From: Micavibrio sp. UBA6145
GTDB lineage: Bacteria; Pseudomonadota; Alphaproteobacteria; Micavibrionales; UBA1664
Assembly: GCA_002423205.1 (NCBI GenBank)
Contig: DIUZ01000002.1
Span: forward strand, 186,001 to 250,000
DNA: 64,000 nucleotides
Direction of reading: 5' to 3'
Part shown: one piece after another, positions 7,016 through 14,824 of the stretch
How the letters are laid out: each line of letters begins with the position of its first letter
Numbering within the stretch: the first letter of the stretch is position 1
Position numbers and translations under genes: made by a program
The notes under the pieces: model-generated
The model's input: the letters and a program-made list of their open reading frames with translations, nothing else
Told to the model about the DNA's origin: nothing
The model's database searches: none

Positions 7016-7426
7016 ATGTCTATTGTGGAAGCACGTGTATTTACAGACAGCAGTGATGTCGCGCTATCAAATGCAAAATATAATAAATTCGACGAGAAAT
7101 ATCTTCATAGCAAAAGCGTTGAGCATTTATCTCTTCTAAAAGAGAAACTAGGTTCCGATATTAAAATAGAACTAGGTTTGGCATTTATGTTCACCACCCT
7201 GGGCGTAACATCACTAGGATATGCAGTTGGAGCACCAACAATGTTGCAAAGCACCCCGCAACTAGGCTTGGCAGTACAGGCTGTAACAAGCGCTATGGCG
7301 GTGGGATCGGCATACTTTCTGGCCAGAACATTTTTTGCAGCCGTAAATAATGATACGAACCGCGACGATGTTAAAAAAATCTTAACGAAAAAAGCAGTGA
7401 ACCCCACTTTAGCGGCAAAGATGTAA
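7016..7426 (+). CDS. Small protein with two predicted membrane segments
   Basis: I use the ATG at 7016 (MSIVEARVF) because GGAG lies 7-10 nt upstream; a TTG four codons earlier would overlap that site. The product of 136 residues has a charged N-terminal half followed by two hydrophobic segments, around LGLAFMFTTLGVTSLGYAV and AVTSAMAVGSAYFLA, and a basic tail. No family is recognised. About 200 bp of AT-rich DNA separates it from the divergent cas1, giving room for a shared promoter region. A terminator follows 20 bp after the stop. Confidence 0.6.
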   Translation: MSIVEARVFTDSSDVALSNAKYNKFDEKYLHSKSVEHLSLLKEKLGSDIKIELGLAFMFTTLGVTSLGYAVGAPTMLQSTPQLGLAVQAVTSAMAVGSAYFLARTFFAAVNNDTNRDDVKKILTKKAVNPTLAAKM

Positions 7427-7445
7427 CATACTCCGAATATCATTA

Positions 7446-7478
7446 AAAAGCCGCCCTTAAGAGGCGGCTTTTATTTTA
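7446..7478 (+). terminator. Rho-independent terminator
   Basis: AAAAGCCGCC pairs with GGCGGCTTTT across CTTAAGA and is followed by ATTTT. It ends the gene stopping at 7426. Confidence 0.85.
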
Positions 7479-7527
7479 ATCCTTTGCCACGCGGTATAGC
7501 GCGCCATCATATATTCTGGCTAATAAC

Positions 7528-7592
7528 TGTGGTCAGAAATCGGAACTGTAACGCCTATCTCTATACCCCCGGCTGATAAAGCCGGGCTTTTT
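7528..7592 (-). repeat. Island inverted repeat, copy 2 (right end, at the rpsD 3' end)
   Basis: It reads TGTGGTCAGAAATCGGAAC, then CGCCTATCTCTATACC, then the hairpin CCCGGC-TGATAAA-GCCGGG and a T-run. It matches copy 1 in inverted orientation. Its outer end lies about 20 bp beyond the rpsD stop codon, where the rpsD transcription terminator would be expected. The plus-strand T-run makes the hairpin a terminator for transcripts leaving the island. Confidence 0.9.
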
Positions 7593-7611
7593 GTGTTTCG
7601 TCGCGTAAAAA

Positions 7612-8232
7612 TTAACGCGAGTAGAATTCGATGACCAGGTTCGGTTCCATCTGAACGGCGTAGGGGATTTCGTCCTTCTTCGGCACGCGGATGAATTTAC
7701 CTTTTTTGCCTTTGACGTCGACTTCGACGTATTCCGGTGTGTCGCGCTCAGCCGATTCCAGGGCAAGCTGGATCTGACCGATGTTCTGGGCCTTGGCCGA
7801 CAGGCTGATTTCGTCACCTTCTTCGACGCGGTAGGACGAGATCGTCACGCGCTTGCCGTTGACCAGGATGTGGCCGTGGGAAACGTACTGACGGGCTGCG
7901 AACGGGGTCATCGCAAATTTCATGCGGTAGACGACCGAGTCCAGGCGCGATTCCAGCAGACCAACCAGGTTTTCCGAGTTGTCGCCGCGAAGGCGCATGG
8001 CTTCCTGGTAGTAACGGCGGAACGTACGTTCGCCTATATTGCCGTAGTAGCCTTTGAGTTTTTGTTTCGCCATCAGCTGCTTGCCGTAGTCCGACAGCTT
8101 GCGTGATTTTTGCGGGCCGTGTTGACCCGGGCCGTATTCGCGTTTGTGAACGGGGGATTTGGCGCGGCCCCACAGGTTCAGGCCAAGACGGCGGTCAATC
8201 TTATGCTTAGATTCTGGGCGTTTATCGCTCAT
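7612..8232 (-). CDS. rpsD: 30S ribosomal protein S4
   Basis: The 206-residue protein is S4 throughout: the N-terminal RRLGLNLWGR and HKREYGPGQHG region, the central YYQEAMRLRG, and the S4 RNA-binding domain with SRLDSVVYRMKFA and VSHGHILVNGKRV. S4 is a primary 16S rRNA-binding protein that nucleates assembly of the small subunit body. The N-terminal zinc-binding cysteines of some S4 proteins are absent, as in the C-minus form. AGGAAATACCC precedes the ATG at 8232. It stands alone, with the island at its 3' side. Confidence 0.98.
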   Translation of the reverse strand: MSDKRPESKHKIDRRLGLNLWGRAKSPVHKREYGPGQHGPQKSRKLSDYGKQLMAKQKLKGYYGNIGERTFRRYYQEAMRLRGDNSENLVGLLESRLDSVVYRMKFAMTPFAARQYVSHGHILVNGKRVTISSYRVEEGDEISLSAKAQNIGQIQLALESAERDTPEYVEVDVKGKKGKFIRVPKKDEIPYAVQMEPNLVIEFYSR

Positions 8233-8354
8233 GGGTATTTCCTTTTTCTTTGCTTCTTTCGTGTCCTGCTAGTCCCAATTGAACGGGCGGGTGCTTTCAC
8301 ACCACTTTCGCGAGGAATGGCGCTTTTATAAGGATTTCGGCAGATAAGTCAAAC

Positions 8355-8395
8355 AAAACGGCCAAAAGCCGGTCTTCCGGACCCGTTATGGCCAG
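8355..8395 (-). terminator. Probable terminator of the efflux operon
   Basis: On the minus strand GGCC..GGCC outer arms enclose CCGG-AAGA-CCGG and the stem is followed by GTTTTGTTT. It lies 28 bp beyond the stop of the outer membrane factor gene. Confidence 0.5.
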
Positions 8396-8422
8396 AAAAT
8401 TGTGGTTTTCAGCCGTTCCAGC

Positions 8423-9793
8423 CTATTCCCAGCCGCCGCCCAATGCCTTGTACAGGCTGATGGATGCCGATAGCGCCTCAAGCTTGGTCTGCGCGTAGGA
8501 ATCCTGCGCCGACAGCAACGCATCCTGCGTGGTCAGCACGCTCTGGAAGTCGATGGCCCCGGCCTCGTACTGCTGGCGCGACAGGCTGTAGGCCTTGCGT
8601 GCTTCGGTCAGGGCAGTGGAAAGCGCCGTCTCACGTATATGCGCGGCCTTGAGGGCGACCATTGCGTCTTCCACCTCTTGAAATGATACTAGCACGGTCT
8701 TGCGGTAGTTTTCGGCCAGTTCTTTCTGTCGTGCGGTTGCCTGCTCGATACCGGCCTCGATGCGACCGCCCTGAAACAACGGCGCGGCGACAGATGCCGC
8801 GAGTTGCAGCGCGGTCGTGGCCGGGTTGGAAAAGCTTGCCGCAGCAACCGACCATCCGGTGCCCAGCGTGACGGACGGGAACATCGCCGCGCGTGCAACG
8901 CCGATATAGGCGTTGGCCGCAACCAGGGCTGCTTCCGACGCACGGATATCCGGGCGGCGTTCCAGCAGGGATGACGGCTGGCCCGCGACGATTTTCGGCA
9001 CGTTCATGCCTTTAAGTTTCTGGCCCTGAACCGAAATCGACTCTGGCGTCTGGCCGACAAGAACGGCCAGCGCATTCTGCGCCTGCGCCATCTGTGCAGC
9101 CAGTGTGGCGCGGCTGGCTTCGCGCGTTGCCACCTGCGCGTTTTGTTGCGACAGGTCGAGCTGCGATACGGAACCCGCATCGAAACGCGCCTTCACGATG
9201 CGTTGTACTTCACGCGCATTGGCAAGGTTTTCATCCGCAATCGCCAGACGTTCACGCAGGTTCACCAGCGTGAAATAACCATTGGCGACGTCGCCCATGA
9301 CGATAAGGTGCAGGGCGTCGACATCAAACTGTGTCGCGCGAAGAGATGCATTGGACGATTGCACATTCGCCCCCACACGGCCGAACAGATCCAGTTCGTA
9401 TCCGACATCGATACCGGCGGACAGGCTGGTATCCGCACGGTTGGCGGTGTTGCCGCCGCGGCTGAAATTACGGTTTGCACCGGCACTGGCCGAAATTGAC
9501 GGATATAAATCGGACCGCGCAACGCGCAGGGACGCGCGCGCCTGTTCAATACGGTATAGACCCGCACGCAAATCGTTATTCTGCTCCAGCGCCTGATCCA
9601 TCAGGGTGTTGAGCTCGCTCGATCCGAAATTGGTCCACCAGTCGGCGTTGATCGGGGTCTCGCTCGCGCCCTGCGCCTGTCCGGCAAAGGCGGCGGGGGT
9701 ATCGACGCCCGGCCGTTCGTAAGTCGGCACCTGTGAACATGCGGTCAAAAAAGACGTCGCAAGTAAAACTGTAAGGATGGCGGTCTTTTTCAT
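8423..9793 (-). CDS. Outer membrane efflux factor, NodT/OprM-type lipoprotein
   Basis: Residues 1-20 form a lipoprotein signal ending in FLTAC. The mature part has the TolC/OprM duplicated coiled-coil barrel repeats, seen as WWTNFGSSELNTLMDQAL and LERRPDIRASEAALVAANA. I chose the ATG at 9793 because GGAG lies five bases upstream; the GTG six bases earlier would have no spacing. The gene overlaps the end of macB, so the tripartite pump is coupled as macA-macB-omf. It would form the outer-membrane exit duct. The substrate is unknown. Confidence 0.92.
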   Translation of the reverse strand: MKKTAILTVLLATSFLTACSQVPTYERPGVDTPAAFAGQAQGASETPINADWWTNFGSSELNTLMDQALEQNNDLRAGLYRIEQARASLRVARSDLYPSISASAGANRNFSRGGNTANRADTSLSAGIDVGYELDLFGRVGANVQSSNASLRATQFDVDALHLIVMGDVANGYFTLVNLRERLAIADENLANAREVQRIVKARFDAGSVSQLDLSQQNAQVATREASRATLAAQMAQAQNALAVLVGQTPESISVQGQKLKGMNVPKIVAGQPSSLLERRPDIRASEAALVAANAYIGVARAAMFPSVTLGTGWSVAAASFSNPATTALQLAASVAAPLFQGGRIEAGIEQATARQKELAENYRKTVLVSFQEVEDAMVALKAAHIRETALSTALTEARKAYSLSRQQYEAGAIDFQSVLTTQDALLSAQDSYAQTKLEALSASISLYKALGGGWE

Positions 9794-9795
9794 GT

Positions 9796-11727
9796 TCACT
9801 CCGTGCTCAGGGCAACAACTGGGTCAAGTTTGGCAGCTTTTCGTGCGGGCAGGTAACCGAATATAAGACCGGTCGCCACCGCGCAGGAGAAAGCCAGGAT
9901 AATGGGCGCTGCTGTAAACAGCACTTTGACGCCAAACAATGAAATGGTCCAGCCTGCCGCCAAACCAATGGCCACGCCCAATAAACCGCCAAGCGTACAG
10001 ACAACGGCGGCTTCGGTCGCAAACTGGATCATGATGTCGGATTGCCGTGCGCCTGTCGCCATGCGTATGCCGATCTCGCGTGTGCGCTCGGTCACCGACA
10101 CCAGCATGATGTTCATGACCCCGATACCGCCAACCAGCAATGATATGGCCGCAACCGCGCCAAGAAGGACGGTCAGTGTATTTTGTGTCGTGGTCGCCAT
10201 TTCCATGAACGATGCGGAATTGCGCACCTGAAAATCTTCCGTGCGATGGCGTTCGGTCAAAAGCGATGTAATCGCCGCCTGCGTCGTGTCGATCACATCG
10301 GTGCTTTCAACCTTTACGGTCAATGAATTCAGATGGCTTGCGCCGAACAGGCGCACAAGACCCGTGGTAATGGGTACCCACACCGCATTATCCTGATCCT
10401 GTCCCCATCCGGTCGCGCCTTTGCCCGCCATGACGCCGATGACTTCAAACGGCACATTGCCGATCTGCATATACTGGCCCACCGCGTCACCGCCGGGAAA
10501 CAGGATATCCGCAACCGTTTTGCCCAGTACGGCGACTGCCGCATAGGATTCCTGATCCGCCGCCGTAAAGAAATTACCCGCTGCCACCGGCCAGTCGCGC
10601 GCAATCGGAAAACCGGACCCCGTACCCTGAATGGATGTCGCGTAATCGATATTGCCAAAGCGCACCGTTTTATTGGTCTGGCGCTCAGGCAGAACGACGG
10701 AAACGTTATCGATGCCTTCAATCGCGCGCGCATCGTCCATGACCAGCGTGGCGATATCGCCGCTGGACCGGATGCCCGGCGCACCGGGACGGATGGATAA
10801 AAGGTTGGTGCCCATCGCGCTGATCTGGTCCAGCACGGATTGTTTCGATCCATTGCCGATGGCCAGCATGGTAATGACCGCGGCAACGCCGATGATAATG
10901 CCCAGCAGTGTCAGGATGGTGCGGAAGATATTGACGCGCAGCGCACGCAGCGCCGTGATGACCGACGCACCGGCTTCGGCGGCCAGTCCACCGCTGCGAT
11001 GGGTAATGGGGTCGGCAAGCACGGCCGCCGCCTGTGCCTTGGCCGGTTTGCGGTCTTCAACGATTTTACCGTCGGCAATGCGCACGATGCGTTTGGCATG
11101 GGCGGCAACATGTTCGTCGTGCGTGATCAGGACAATGGTCCGGCCAGCATCATTCAGGCCTTTGAGCAGCGCCATGACATCCTGGCCCGATTTGGAATCA
11201 AGCGCGCCTGTCGGTTCGTCCGCCAGAATGACCGGCGGGTCGTTCATCAGCGCCCGGGCAATGGCCACGCGCTGCTGCTGGCCGCCAGATAACTGGTTGG
11301 GGCGGTGGTCTGCGCGGTCGCCAATGCCAAGATCGGCCAGAAGCCTGTGCGCACGGGTGCTGCGTGCGGCCTTGTCCATACCGGCATAGATGGCCGGTAT
11401 CTCGACATTCTCAGACGCGCTGCTTGTGGCCAGCAGATTGTAACGTTGAAAGATAAAGCCGAATGTTTCGCGGCGCAGGGTGGCCAGTTCATCGCGGTCC
11501 AGCGTCGACGCCTCGCGCCCGCGGACCAGGTATTGCCCGTCCGTCGGCTGGTCCAGGCACCCGATAATGTTCATCAATGTCGATTTGCCCGAACCCGACT
11601 GGCCCATGATGGCAACGAATTCACCGGCATGGATGGTCAGCGATATGTCGTCGAGTGCGCGCACGACTGTGTCGCCGCTGCTGTAATGGCGGCTGATACG
11701 GCGCAGATCAAGAACGGGTTCGGTCAT
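9796..11727 (-). CDS. macB: MacB-type ABC transporter, ATPase fused to permease
   Basis: The N-terminal ATPase domain has GQSGSGKST (Walker A), LSGGQQQR (signature) and VILADEPT (Walker B). A linker is followed by a first membrane helix near residue 270, a large periplasmic domain, and three C-terminal helices containing LLVGGIGVMNIMLVSVTER and ReiGIRMATGAR. This is the MacB layout (about 640 residues). MacB uses ATP to drive export of macrolides, peptides or lipoprotein-like substrates from the periplasm through MacA and an outer membrane duct. It is downstream of macA with 32 bp between them. Confidence 0.95.
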   Translation of the reverse strand: MTEPVLDLRRISRHYSSGDTVVRALDDISLTIHAGEFVAIMGQSGSGKSTLMNIIGCLDQPTDGQYLVRGREASTLDRDELATLRRETFGFIFQRYNLLATSSASENVEIPAIYAGMDKAARSTRAHRLLADLGIGDRADHRPNQLSGGQQQRVAIARALMNDPPVILADEPTGALDSKSGQDVMALLKGLNDAGRTIVLITHDEHVAAHAKRIVRIADGKIVEDRKPAKAQAAAVLADPITHRSGGLAAEAGASVITALRALRVNIFRTILTLLGIIIGVAAVITMLAIGNGSKQSVLDQISAMGTNLLSIRPGAPGIRSSGDIATLVMDDARAIEGIDNVSVVLPERQTNKTVRFGNIDYATSIQGTGSGFPIARDWPVAAGNFFTAADQESYAAVAVLGKTVADILFPGGDAVGQYMQIGNVPFEVIGVMAGKGATGWGQDQDNAVWVPITTGLVRLFGASHLNSLTVKVESTDVIDTTQAAITSLLTERHRTEDFQVRNSASFMEMATTTQNTLTVLLGAVAAISLLVGGIGVMNIMLVSVTERTREIGIRMATGARQSDIMIQFATEAAVVCTLGGLLGVAIGLAAGWTISLFGVKVLFTAAPIILAFSCAVATGLIFGYLPARKAAKLDPVVALSTE

Positions 11728-11759
11728 TGTGATCCTGTGGCCGGGGTTATTGGGATAAA

Positions 11760-12947
11760 TTAAAGACGCGGACCCATGCTTCGGGCGCGCGCGGCACCTT
11801 GTTGCTGGGCATTTGCGGGTGCCGTGGATGCAGGCAGCATCACGCGTTCACCCTCCGACAGGCCGGAGATGATCTGCGCCGATGTCCTGTCGGACAGGCC
11901 GATCAATACGATTTTGGTGACGGGTTCCCTGCCGGCGGCCACGCGCACTTCATACGCTTTGGCCGTCTGCGTATCGGATTCCGGCACGCGCTTCATCAAC
12001 ACGCTGGACGGAATGACCAGCACATCTTTGGCGCGGCCAAGAACGAAGAACATCTGCGTCGTCATGCCGGTCATCAGCGCGCCGTCCTTGTTGTCGACAT
12101 CGGACAGGACGTCATAAAGCACGACATCGTTGACGGTCTGCGGCGAGGGGAGGATCTGGCGTACATGGCCCTTCCACTTGCGGCCCTGCGACCCCAGCGT
12201 GGTGAAATACATTTCCATGTTGGGGCTGAGTTTCGAAACATCGGCCTCCGCTACCTGCGCGCGCACGGTCATGATATCAAGCCGCGCGACCTGGCCGATC
12301 ACCGGTGCAGATTGGTTGGCATTGAGGGTCTGCCCCTCTTTCACCGGCAGGGAAACGACAGTGCCTTCCATGGGCGCATAGATTTTCGTGCGCTCAAGAT
12401 CGGCTTCATCGCCTTCCAGTACTGATTTGGCTTCGTCCAGCTGTGCGGCCAGCGCCATGGTCTGCGCTTCGGCGACATCCATCGCCGTTTGCGCATCCTG
12501 AAACACTTCTTCGCTCACAGCCTTGCTGTCGAACAGTGTCTTGTTACGGGCCAGTTTTTGTTCGGCCTGTTTATACGTTGCGTCCTGTTGCAGGATCTGC
12601 GCCTCAAGCTGTTTGATCTGCGCCTGATCGCCTTTGACGGCAGCCTGATATGTGGCCGGGTCGATTTCAGCGATCAGGTCGCCGGTTTTGACGATGGACC
12701 CGATCTGCACGTGCAGCTTCTTGACCTGTCCGGATACTTCCGCGCCGACATCGACGTAATCCTTGGGCTCAAGCTTGCCCTGTGCGGTGACGACGGCCTC
12801 GATCGTGCCGCGGGTGACGGTGGTGGTATTGGCGTCTGATTTTGCCTTGTCCTCGCCTTTGGTGCCCAGCACAGCATATGCGCCGCCCGCGATAACGCAG
12901 ATGGCAATGATGGCAATAACGACACGGTTGAGCGGGGGACGCTTCAT
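11760..12947 (-). CDS. macA: MacA-type periplasmic adaptor (membrane fusion protein)
   Basis: A single N-terminal hydrophobic anchor precedes a barrel-sandwich lipoyl half-motif (GTIEAVVTAQGKLEPKDYVD), a long coiled-coil hairpin (residues about 105-190, rich in Gln/Ala/Glu), the second lipoyl half (APMEGTVVSLPVKEGQTLNA) and a beta-barrel domain. The length of 395 fits MacA. It bridges MacB and the outer membrane factor encoded downstream. No regulator gene flanks the operon. Confidence 0.93.
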   Translation of the reverse strand: MKRPPLNRVVIAIIAICVIAGGAYAVLGTKGEDKAKSDANTTTVTRGTIEAVVTAQGKLEPKDYVDVGAEVSGQVKKLHVQIGSIVKTGDLIAEIDPATYQAAVKGDQAQIKQLEAQILQQDATYKQAEQKLARNKTLFDSKAVSEEVFQDAQTAMDVAEAQTMALAAQLDEAKSVLEGDEADLERTKIYAPMEGTVVSLPVKEGQTLNANQSAPVIGQVARLDIMTVRAQVAEADVSKLSPNMEMYFTTLGSQGRKWKGHVRQILPSPQTVNDVVLYDVLSDVDNKDGALMTGMTTQMFFVLGRAKDVLVIPSSVLMKRVPESDTQTAKAYEVRVAAGREPVTKIVLIGLSDRTSAQIISGLSEGERVMLPASTAPANAQQQGAARARSMGPRL

Positions 12948-13113
12948 GATCTATCCATTGTAGTTTTCAGGTTAATCAATTCTAGCCCGCAAGTATGACG
13001 AAATATTGTCCGGGTCAAGGAACAACAGGGCGCAACCGGGTGTTAATCCATGAATCAGCTTCTCATAGGGTCTGACCCGCTGCGCTCAGACTGAAAATCG
13101 CGGGCGGACAATC

Positions 13114-13263
13114 TCAGGACGGCGTTTGGCGATTAACGAACGGCATTGGCCTGTGTGCCGCTGCGTCGTCTTTCGCTGATGTTTTGGCGTAATGAATAAT
13201 CCCAAGAATGGTGATGTAGACAATCACCATATACAGCGTGATGAGTTTCCATTGCTTGGGCAT
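13114..13263 (-). CDS. 49-residue single-pass membrane protein
   Basis: The frame starts MPKQWKLITLYMVIVYITIL and continues GIIHYAKTSAKDDAAAHRP to a TGA at 13114. One hydrophobic helix of about 20 residues is followed by a polar tail. AGGACC lies five bases upstream of the ATG, which is a good ribosome binding site. It lies between the efflux operon and a tRNA gene. The function is unknown. It resembles small inner-membrane proteins only in architecture. Confidence 0.5.
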   Translation of the reverse strand: MPKQWKLITLYMVIVYITILGIIHYAKTSAKDDAAAHRPMPFVNRQTPS

Positions 13264-13332
13264 TAAATGGTCCTTAAACGAGGCGAGGGCACAAGGGGTG
13301 GTGTGGCGGCCTGTGTCCGGGCCTAAAAAGCG

Positions 13333-13409
13333 TGGTGGGCCCGGCCGGACTTGAACCAGCGACCAAACCGTTATGAGCGGTCCGCTCTAACCAACTGAGC
13401 TACAGGCCC
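13333..13409 (-). tRNA. tRNA-Ile (anticodon CAT, lysidine-modified type)
   Basis: The reverse strand folds as a 77-nt cloverleaf: acceptor GGGCCTG/CGGGCCC, D arm with GCTCAGTTGGTTAGAGC, anticodon loop CTCATAA, T loop GTTCAAG and an encoded CCA. The CTCATAA loop and the TTGGTCGCTGG segment match the isoleucine tRNA read through lysidine at C34 (TilS substrate) rather than methionine tRNAs. Confidence 0.88.
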
Positions 13410-13513
13410 ACGCGCGATCTTGTATGTGCCTGTATTTGCAGGGCGCGGCAAGCGGTTTGGCACGCCCATTGCATTTCCATATACAAACAGTAACCAACTA
13501 TGGAGATGTACCC

Positions 13514-13687
13514 ATGTTCTTATCATTCCGCTTTGCCACGCTGGTCTATGCTTTGACTGTATTTACAGTGGGTTATGTGGCTGCTGCCACCATCCACGAC
13601 CTCTGGTCCCAGGCCGACCGCATGCAGACGCTGGTGTCCGCCAATGCCTACGGCGCGCTCGACCCCGCCGCCGGTTCCGTCCAATGA
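13514..13687 (+). CDS. 57-residue single-pass membrane protein
   Basis: I chose the ATG at 13514, giving MFLSFRFATLVYALTVFTVG, because GGAG lies about ten bases upstream. One hydrophobic segment (FATLVYALTVFTVGYVAAA) is followed by a soluble stretch, IHDLWSQADRMQTLVSANA. The codon pattern and the ribosome binding site support a real small gene. Its stop abuts the stop of the convergent methyltransferase gene. No family is recognised. Confidence 0.55.
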   Translation: MFLSFRFATLVYALTVFTVGYVAAATIHDLWSQADRMQTLVSANAYGALDPAAGSVQ

Positions 13688-14521
13688 TCAGTGTGGTCTG
13701 GCAGGATCGGATAAAGATATTTCGCTGCTGCCCAGCGCATCGGCAAGCCGGTTTTGCGCCGAGCCCGGACGTAATGGTTTCGGTTGCGCGTCAGATGGCC
13801 CCCAGCCAATGGCGTAAATAATTTCGATGCTCGCGCGCAGAAGATTGTCATCGCTGGCATGGCGTGCGCGGTAATCGGCTTCAATACCCGTCCAGAATTT
13901 TTTACCCACGAATGTTTTGACGCGTTCACGCAGCGATAAACCTTCGCCCGCGTTTTTAATGTCGCGCAGAAGCGTTTTTAACTGGCGATAGAAAACCGGT
14001 TTGATTTCAGCATCGACAACCGGCAACGCAAATCCCGCGCGCTGCATCAGCCCCGCAAATGTCTGCAGATCCACGGTGGGATGCACGCGGGCGGCAACAC
14101 CGCCACGCGATGGCGCGCGCATCAACACATCGCGCAGCTCGTATAATGTTTCGCCGCCGGGCAGGGCGCACATGAATACGCCGTCCGGTTTTAGCGCGCG
14201 GCGCATCTGAATTAAAACACCCGGCAAATCATTCACGACATTCAGCGTACCGTTAACGATGATCAGGTCGAGCGACGCCGGTTCAAACGGGAAATGCTCA
14301 ATCTCGCCGTCGACCGGGAAGGGCCGCACATTCAGTGAACCGATGGTCTTGATACGGGGCAGTTCGTCGATATTGCCGCCGCCCACCCATAGGACGGAAG
14401 CAAACGCGCTGCGCCTTATATCCCGCAGCCGCTCCAGCAGCGCGGACGCGCACGCGTCGGCGAAGGCGGAATCACGAATAAAGCGGGGTTTTTGCGCAAA
14501 AACGGCCATGACAAGGGTCAT
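13688..14521 (-). CDS. Class I SAM-dependent methyltransferase (NDUFAF5/BioC-like)
   Basis: The 277-residue protein has a Rossmann core in which SVLWVGGGN replaces the usual VLDLGCG, then FPFEPASLDLIIVNGTLNVVNDLPG and LKPDGVFMCALPGGETLYELR. The C-terminal IYAIGWGPSDAQPKPLRPGS is typical of the alphaproteobacterial relatives of mitochondrial NDUFAF5. NDUFAF5 is involved in arginine modification of complex I and BioC in biotin synthesis; which applies here is not clear. Starts at 14521 or at the ATG four codons later are both possible. Confidence 0.8.
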   Translation of the reverse strand: MTLVMAVFAQKPRFIRDSAFADACASALLERLRDIRRSAFASVLWVGGGNIDELPRIKTIGSLNVRPFPVDGEIEHFPFEPASLDLIIVNGTLNVVNDLPGVLIQMRRALKPDGVFMCALPGGETLYELRDVLMRAPSRGGVAARVHPTVDLQTFAGLMQRAGFALPVVDAEIKPVFYRQLKTLLRDIKNAGEGLSLRERVKTFVGKKFWTGIEADYRARHASDDNLLRASIEIIYAIGWGPSDAQPKPLRPGSAQNRLADALGSSEISLSDPARPH

Positions 14522-14553
14522 AGCATGGGCAAGTCTCTGAAATATAGGGGAAA

Positions 14554-14630
14554 TGGTGCACCCGAGAGAATTCGAATCTCTAACCTTCTGATCCGTAGTC
14601 AGATGCTCTATCCAGTTGAGCTACGGGTGC
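14554..14630 (-). tRNA. tRNA-Arg (anticodon ACG)
   Basis: The cloverleaf on the reverse strand has acceptor GCACCCG/CGGGTGC, D arm GCTCAACTGGATAGAGC, anticodon stem-loop CTGAC-TACG-GATCAG with ACG, T loop TTCGAAT and an encoded CCA. The first anticodon base would be deaminated to inosine by TadA. Confidence 0.95.
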
Positions 14631-14728
14631 ACATTTGAAGTGGCCGGACCATAACCCAAGCCCTAAGGGGGGTTCAAGTTCTTTTTGTCTTTTCTGTGGG
14701 TTGTCCCTTTAAGGCATTGAACGGCCTG

Positions 14729-14756
14729 TTGTCCTTGACGCCGGTGCCAGTATAAT
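14729..14756 (+). promoter_or_regulatory. Sigma-70-like promoter candidate for the OmpA-like/ols operon
   Basis: TTGTCC and TATAAT are separated by 16 bp. The -10 matches consensus exactly and lies 69 bp upstream of the ATG at 14825. No other gene start is near on this strand. Confidence 0.55.
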
Positions 14757-14824
14757 GGCCTATGAAGTGCCGGATTCGCGGGTTACGAAAATAGCACCCG
14801 TGTGCGAGGGAATGGACTAGGACA

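Larger units (their letters stand above)
1279..7592. mobile_element. Putative Cas1-associated genomic island bounded by inverted 65-bp repeats
   Basis: The ends are two nearly identical 65-bp sequences in inverted orientation (1279-1343 and 7528-7592). The interior is visibly AT-richer than the flanks and carries accessory genes: GT2, isochorismatase-like, truncated DUF4238, lipoprotein, HTH, solo cas1 and a small membrane protein. It separates trmJ from rpsD, genes that are neighbours in many Alphaproteobacteria. No integrase, transposase, DNA polymerase, cas2 or obvious target-site duplication was seen. Treating Cas1 as the integrase, as in casposons, is inference. A one-off inversion or a composite of several insertions is also possible. 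Confidence 0.5.

Noticed and set aside
1279..7592. CRISPR array accompanying cas1
   Set aside because: Three repeat copies occur, but they are kilobases apart, differ in orientation and have no regularly sized spacers. No cas2 or effector gene was found.
1260..7611. Target-site duplication around the island
   Set aside because: The bases outside the two 65-bp repeats show no shared direct repeat beyond chance.
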